Below, piece by piece: positions 61,512 through 64,000 of a stretch of 64,000 bases of DNA. Source of the stretch: Prosthecobacter fusiformis (GTDB lineage Bacteria > Verrucomicrobiota > Verrucomicrobiia > Verrucomicrobiales > Verrucomicrobiaceae); assembly GCF_004364345.1 (NCBI RefSeq), contig NZ_SOCA01000003.1, positions 496,001 to 560,000 on the forward strand, in the 5' to 3' direction. Position 1 is the stretch's first letter. Every line of letters begins with the position of its first letter. The notes beneath the pieces were generated by a model that saw only the letters and a list, made by a program, of their open reading frames with translations, did not search any database and was not told where the DNA came from. The translations under genes and the position numbers were made by a program.

Positions 61512-61694
61512 ATGAATACTGTTCCTGTCACCTGCCCCTCCTGCTTTGAGGAGTTCGAAGTCCCCGCCCCCTTCGTCACGGAGACGCCTTGCGATGTGGA
61601 CTATGATTGCGAAGTCTGCTGCCGCCCCATGCGCATTTCCTTTGATGATGAGGATGGGGAAGTAGTGGGCCTGGCATACGGCCTTAACGATTGA
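61512..61694 (+). CDS. CPXCG-motif cysteine-rich protein
   Basis: 60 residues. CPSCFEEFEVPAPF and DYDCEVCCRPMRISFDDEDGEVVGLAYG match the CPXCG cysteine-rich family (two CxxC knuckles for zinc). Small soluble protein of unknown function. It probably shares a transcript with the SRPBCC gene. It converges with the RidA gene 6 bp away. Confidence 0.85.
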   Translation: MNTVPVTCPSCFEEFEVPAPFVTETPCDVDYDCEVCCRPMRISFDDEDGEVVGLAYGLND

Positions 61695-61700
61695 GCTCCT

Positions 61701-62165
61701 TTACGGATGCAGCTCAAAGATACCTTCGATCTCCACTGCAATCTGCCCCGGCAATGACCCCATGCCGACAGCACTGCGCGCACCGATGCCATTTTCTTCA
61801 CCCCAGATCTGCGCAAAAAGTTCGCTGCATCCATTGATCACCTTGGGATGGTCCGAAAATTCGGGTGTCGAATTCACCATGCCCAGCAGTTTCACCACAC
61901 GTTTGACACGGTCCAGGCTGCCCAGCTCCTTCTTCAGGGTCGCCAGCATGGCCAGTCCCGTTTGCCTGGCGGCTTCATGTGCCTCGGCCAGATCCAGGTC
62001 TTCACCCACCCGGCCTCGCGTCATTCCTCCATCCGCCAGGTAAGGGCCGTGGCCAGAAACGTACGCCACGTTTCCCACGATGACGACCGGCTTGTAAATA
62101 CCTCCCTTGGGCGGGGCAGGAGGCAGCGTGAGATCCAGGGCTAATAGTTGGGCTTCGGCGGACAT
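61701..62165 (-). CDS. RidA family protein
   Basis: 154 residues from ATG 62165 (MSAEAQLLALDL); the longer frame to 62243 overlaps the toxin end region. GNVAYVSGHGPYL, the helix DLAEAHEAARQTGLAMLATLKKELGSLDRVKRVVKLLGMVNSTPEF and GARSAVGMGSLPGQIAVEIEGIFEL match the RidA/YjgF fold; the segment lacks the classic catalytic Arg seen in deaminases of the archetypal branch, so this may be the RidA-like branch without deaminase activity. Function likely enamine/imine handling or a different role. Confidence 0.85.
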   Translation of the reverse strand: MSAEAQLLALDLTLPPAPPKGGIYKPVVIVGNVAYVSGHGPYLADGGMTRGRVGEDLDLAEAHEAARQTGLAMLATLKKELGSLDRVKRVVKLLGMVNSTPEFSDHPKVINGCSELFAQIWGEENGIGARSAVGMGSLPGQIAVEIEGIFELHP

Positions 62166-62196
62166 GTTCCGAAAATAACGAACTCCCTCGGCAATC

Positions 62197-62508
62197 TCAA
62201 GACCACAATCCAAGCCGCCGCTGAATCTGTGAACTGTCGCCATTTAGAAACGCGATCGCATGTACCACAATCCGTCGTCCTTCAACGGCATAAAACAGCC
62301 CAATATCTCGCTTACCGATCAGCAAGCGTCTGAATGGCGGTTCATACATTGGAGCCATTTCTGGGAAAGAGCGGAGCAATTCAAGTGCGCTATCTACCAC
62401 CACAATAAAATGGTCCCCAGCTTGTTCTGAATGTTCCTCCATCCAATTATAGAGCTTTCGAAGATCCGCCTCACCATCAGCCGTCCAAATCAGCTCTGGA
62501 CGCTTCAT
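62197..62508 (-). CDS. ParE/RelE-family toxin
   Basis: 103 residues. LIWTADGEADLRKLYNWMEEHSEQAGDHFIVVVDSALELLRSFPEMAPMYEPPFRRLLIGKRDIGLFYAVEGRRIVVHAIA is the ParE-like fold. Its ATG overlaps the antitoxin stop by 4 bp. ParE proteins inhibit gyrase, RelE proteins cut mRNA; which applies here is not clear. No catalytic RelE residues were assigned. Confidence 0.85.
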   Translation of the reverse strand: MKRPELIWTADGEADLRKLYNWMEEHSEQAGDHFIVVVDSALELLRSFPEMAPMYEPPFRRLLIGKRDIGLFYAVEGRRIVVHAIAFLNGDSSQIQRRLGLWS

Positions 62509-62720
62509 CGGGCGGTAAGCCGGGCTTTAACGTCATCCCAGGTGGAAACAGCCTCTGGCTGTGTCTGGTATTTTTCAAGGCGCTCGCGAAGCATCTGCAC
62601 CATTTCAGGGTCCGTATCGCCTTCTTCATTGACAATGTTTTCGCGCCATAGCTCCGCCGCGAGGATGAGGCGTTCATCCGAAGTCAATTTTGTCAGAGCT
62701 GGGATGGATTCCAGGACCAT
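62505..62720 (-). CDS. antitoxin of the ParE/RelE-like pair
   Basis: 71 residues from ATG 62720 (MVLESIPALTKLTSDERLILAAELWRENIV). LTSDERLILAAELW resembles the addiction-module component family (PF09720-like) that partners ParE-type toxins. It overlaps the toxin gene by ATGA, giving tight coupling with antitoxin first. The upstream extension to 62756 reaches into the pgsA side without support. Confidence 0.82.
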   Translation of the reverse strand: MVLESIPALTKLTSDERLILAAELWRENIVNEEGDTDPEMVQMLRERLEKYQTQPEAVSTWDDVKARLTAR

Positions 62721-62752
62721 GCGTGAATTAGTAGCACATCCTCGTCCTACTG

Positions 62753-63331
62753 TCACGCATCGTTAAACAAGTGCCGGTTTTTCCAAAAGTAACTGAAGCC
62801 GGAGACCAGGGTCAGCGCGGTCGTGAAATAGATGATGAATCCTCCCACCCACACGTGGAGAGTAGAGGGCGCAAACACGGGTTTTAGGAAGCCAAAAAGT
62901 GGCTCATTCGAGGCCGCACTCAGCATGAAATAAAGCACAGTGATGATCTGCCAGACCATCTTGTGTTTACCCAGCTTTTCCGCCGCCAGCACAGCTCCCT
63001 GGCCAGCAGCGATCTGGCGGATGCCCGTCACAAAAAACTCACGGGACAGGATGGCGATAGTGATCCAGGAGGGGATCGTTTTATCCACGGAGAGGAGGAT
63101 GAAGGCGGCAGCGATGAGGATCTTGTCCGCCAGCGGATCAAACAGCTTGCCAAAATTTGTCACCAAATTCCGGTCCCGGGCGATTTTGCCATCCAGGTAA
63201 TCCGTGTAGCTGGCGATGCCAAAGATGATGACGGCGATGGAATACGAACTCGCCCAGGGAAGGTAAAAACAGGCCACAAAAAACCCGGTAAGCACCAGAC
63301 GTGCGAGGGTGAGTTGATTGGGCAAGTTCAT
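62753..63331 (-). CDS. pgsA: CDP-diacylglycerol-glycerol-3-phosphate 3-phosphatidyltransferase
   Basis: 192 residues. MNLPNQLTLARLVLTGFFVACFYL and the CDP-alcohol phosphotransferase motif in DYLDGKIARDRNLVTNFGKLFDPLADKILIAAAFILL (DxxDGxxAR...GxxxDxxxD) identify the enzyme. Several membrane helices follow (TIAILSREFFVTGIRQIAAGQG, WVGGFIIYFTTALTLVSGF). It makes phosphatidylglycerophosphate at the inner membrane. It is upstream of the toxin-antitoxin pair on the same strand, 32 bp apart. Confidence 0.95.
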   Translation of the reverse strand: MNLPNQLTLARLVLTGFFVACFYLPWASSYSIAVIIFGIASYTDYLDGKIARDRNLVTNFGKLFDPLADKILIAAAFILLSVDKTIPSWITIAILSREFFVTGIRQIAAGQGAVLAAEKLGKHKMVWQIITVLYFMLSAASNEPLFGFLKPVFAPSTLHVWVGGFIIYFTTALTLVSGFSYFWKNRHLFNDA

Positions 63332-63420
63332 CGTGGGGGTAAGATGTCTCCTTGTGTTACCGGGAAAAGCCCCCTCCTGTCAATGGAAGGCTTCGGTTTG
63401 TGACGGAATCGTCAGTCTAC

Positions 63421-63996
63421 TCATACATTTTTCAGCCAGGGTTGCAGGAGTTCCTTCAATTGCTTCCTTGCCCGGTAGAGCCGCATTTCCACCACCTTTT
63501 CTGACGTCTCCATAATGGTGGCGATCTCCGAATGGGTCATACCTTCGTAGGTGGACAGGATTAGCGTTTCCTTTTGTTCCGGGGGCAGTTTTAAAATGGC
63601 CGCGCGCACGGCCTCCGCACGTTCCTCCTGTTCCATATGGCCGCTCGGGCAGGGCTGTCCACATGGTAGTGGCAAGTCAGAGACCTGCTCAGGCTCCAGG
63701 AGGGTCACCGGATGGCGCTTTTGCCAGCGTGCGTGGTTTCGGGCCAGATTCGTGGCGATGGCGAAGAGCCACGTGGAAAATTTTTGGGCCGTGCGGAAGC
63801 GGTGCCGGTGTTTATAAACGCGCACAAAAGTCTCCTGCGCCAGATCACACGCCGTCGCATGACTGCCGCATAGACGATCCAGATAACTGGTCAGGCGCAC
63901 GTTCCACCGCCGCATCAGGACGTTTAGCGCCGGGTCGTTCCCCCCGGCCAGCGCGATCATGAGATGTCTGTCCTCGTCGTCCTCGGGGGCAGTCAT
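63421..63996 (-). CDS. RNA polymerase ECF sigma factor
   Basis: 191 residues; its ATG is near the right edge of the window. Region 2: MRRWNVRLTSYLDRLCGSHATACDLAQETFVRVYKHRHRF and WLFAIATNLARNHARWQKRH. Region 4: ILKLPPEQKETLILSTYEGMTHSEIATIMETSEKVVEMRLYRARKQLKELL. Typical of zinc-finger anti-sigma partners, but any such gene would be beyond the edge or, reading away, not visible. The 90-bp gap to pgsA is free of genes. Confidence 0.9.
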   Translation of the reverse strand: MTAPEDDEDRHLMIALAGGNDPALNVLMRRWNVRLTSYLDRLCGSHATACDLAQETFVRVYKHRHRFRTAQKFSTWLFAIATNLARNHARWQKRHPVTLLEPEQVSDLPLPCGQPCPSGHMEQEERAEAVRAAILKLPPEQKETLILSTYEGMTHSEIATIMETSEKVVEMRLYRARKQLKELLQPWLKNV

Positions 63997-64000
63997 TGAA

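Noticed and set aside
1-64000. tRNA, rRNA and CRISPR arrays
   Set aside because: I saw no cloverleaf-type gene, no rRNA-like stretch and no array of short regularly spaced direct repeats; the only repeats are the RAYT ends, the 37851/37987 pair and short palindromes.

Overview
The window is a 64 kb piece of chromosome from a GC-rich, Gram-negative bacterium. The gene content points to Verrucomicrobiota, most like Prosthecobacter and relatives: a DUF1800/DUF1501 secreted-protein pair with PA14 repeats, a secreted sulfatase, a GH88-type hydrolase, a FAD_oxidored-family protein with a signal peptide, many lipoproteins and ECF sigma factors, and abundant Tat/Sec-exported proteins. This lineage call is inference from family content; no rRNA marker is present.

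Region 1 (1-5700) is an accessory island. It is AT-richer than the rest and consists of short hypothetical genes, several of which start within a few bases of (or overlapping by ATGA) the end of a short upstream reading frame. This is the layout of displaced polymorphic-toxin C-terminal tips each followed by an immunity gene. Several members are broken (nonsense codons, a G-run frameshift), and a REP-associated HUH transposase bounded by near-perfect 25-bp inverted repeats sits inside the array.

Region 2 (5796-19018) holds metabolic and housekeeping genes: an exported sulfatase, an isochorismatase-like hydrolase, an ABM-domain membrane protein, a YtcJ-like amidohydrolase, a lipoprotein with a duplicated module, RlmH, two large multi-PAS histidine kinases (one a hybrid with receiver domains at both ends), an exported peroxiredoxin and a TatD-family hydrolase.

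Region 3 (19248-32745) starts with a 2159-residue PA14x6-DUF5011-DUF1800 protein, its DUF1501 partner and a small anchored protein with a pseudopilin-like Asp-rich loop. It continues with an exported MBL hydrolase, a GH88-like hydrolase, a TM2 protein, GcvH, LeuD and a membrane protein.

Region 4 (33036-40041) is a nearly complete Nit1/nitrogen-starvation cluster: MSMEG_0572-like, nitrilase, MSMEG_0568 radical SAM, MSMEG_0570, MSMEG_0569 flavoprotein, sll0786-type GNAT and sll0787 AIR-synthase-like. A convergent LacI regulator overlaps its end, and a LacI-type palindrome lies upstream of its first gene. No glycosyltransferase member is present.

Region 5 (40159-63996) contains uvrB, two small nucleotidyltransferase gene pairs, a SWIM-SNF2 helicase, upp, a cNMP-binding protein, an ECF sigma factor, an exported Gfo/Idh/MocA oxidoreductase, a DctA/GltP symporter, a YHS-like protein, ssb, prolyl oligopeptidase, an IclR-SDR-FAD oxidoreductase group with operator-like palindromes, SRPBCC and CPXCG proteins, RidA, a ParE/antitoxin pair, pgsA and a second ECF sigma factor at the right edge.

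Across the window, the nonamer TTGTTAGGC occurs seven times, always on the + strand and always as the codons Leu-Leu-Gly. I found no reverse-complement copy by eye. I found no tRNA, rRNA or CRISPR array. All counts and alignments were made by eye.
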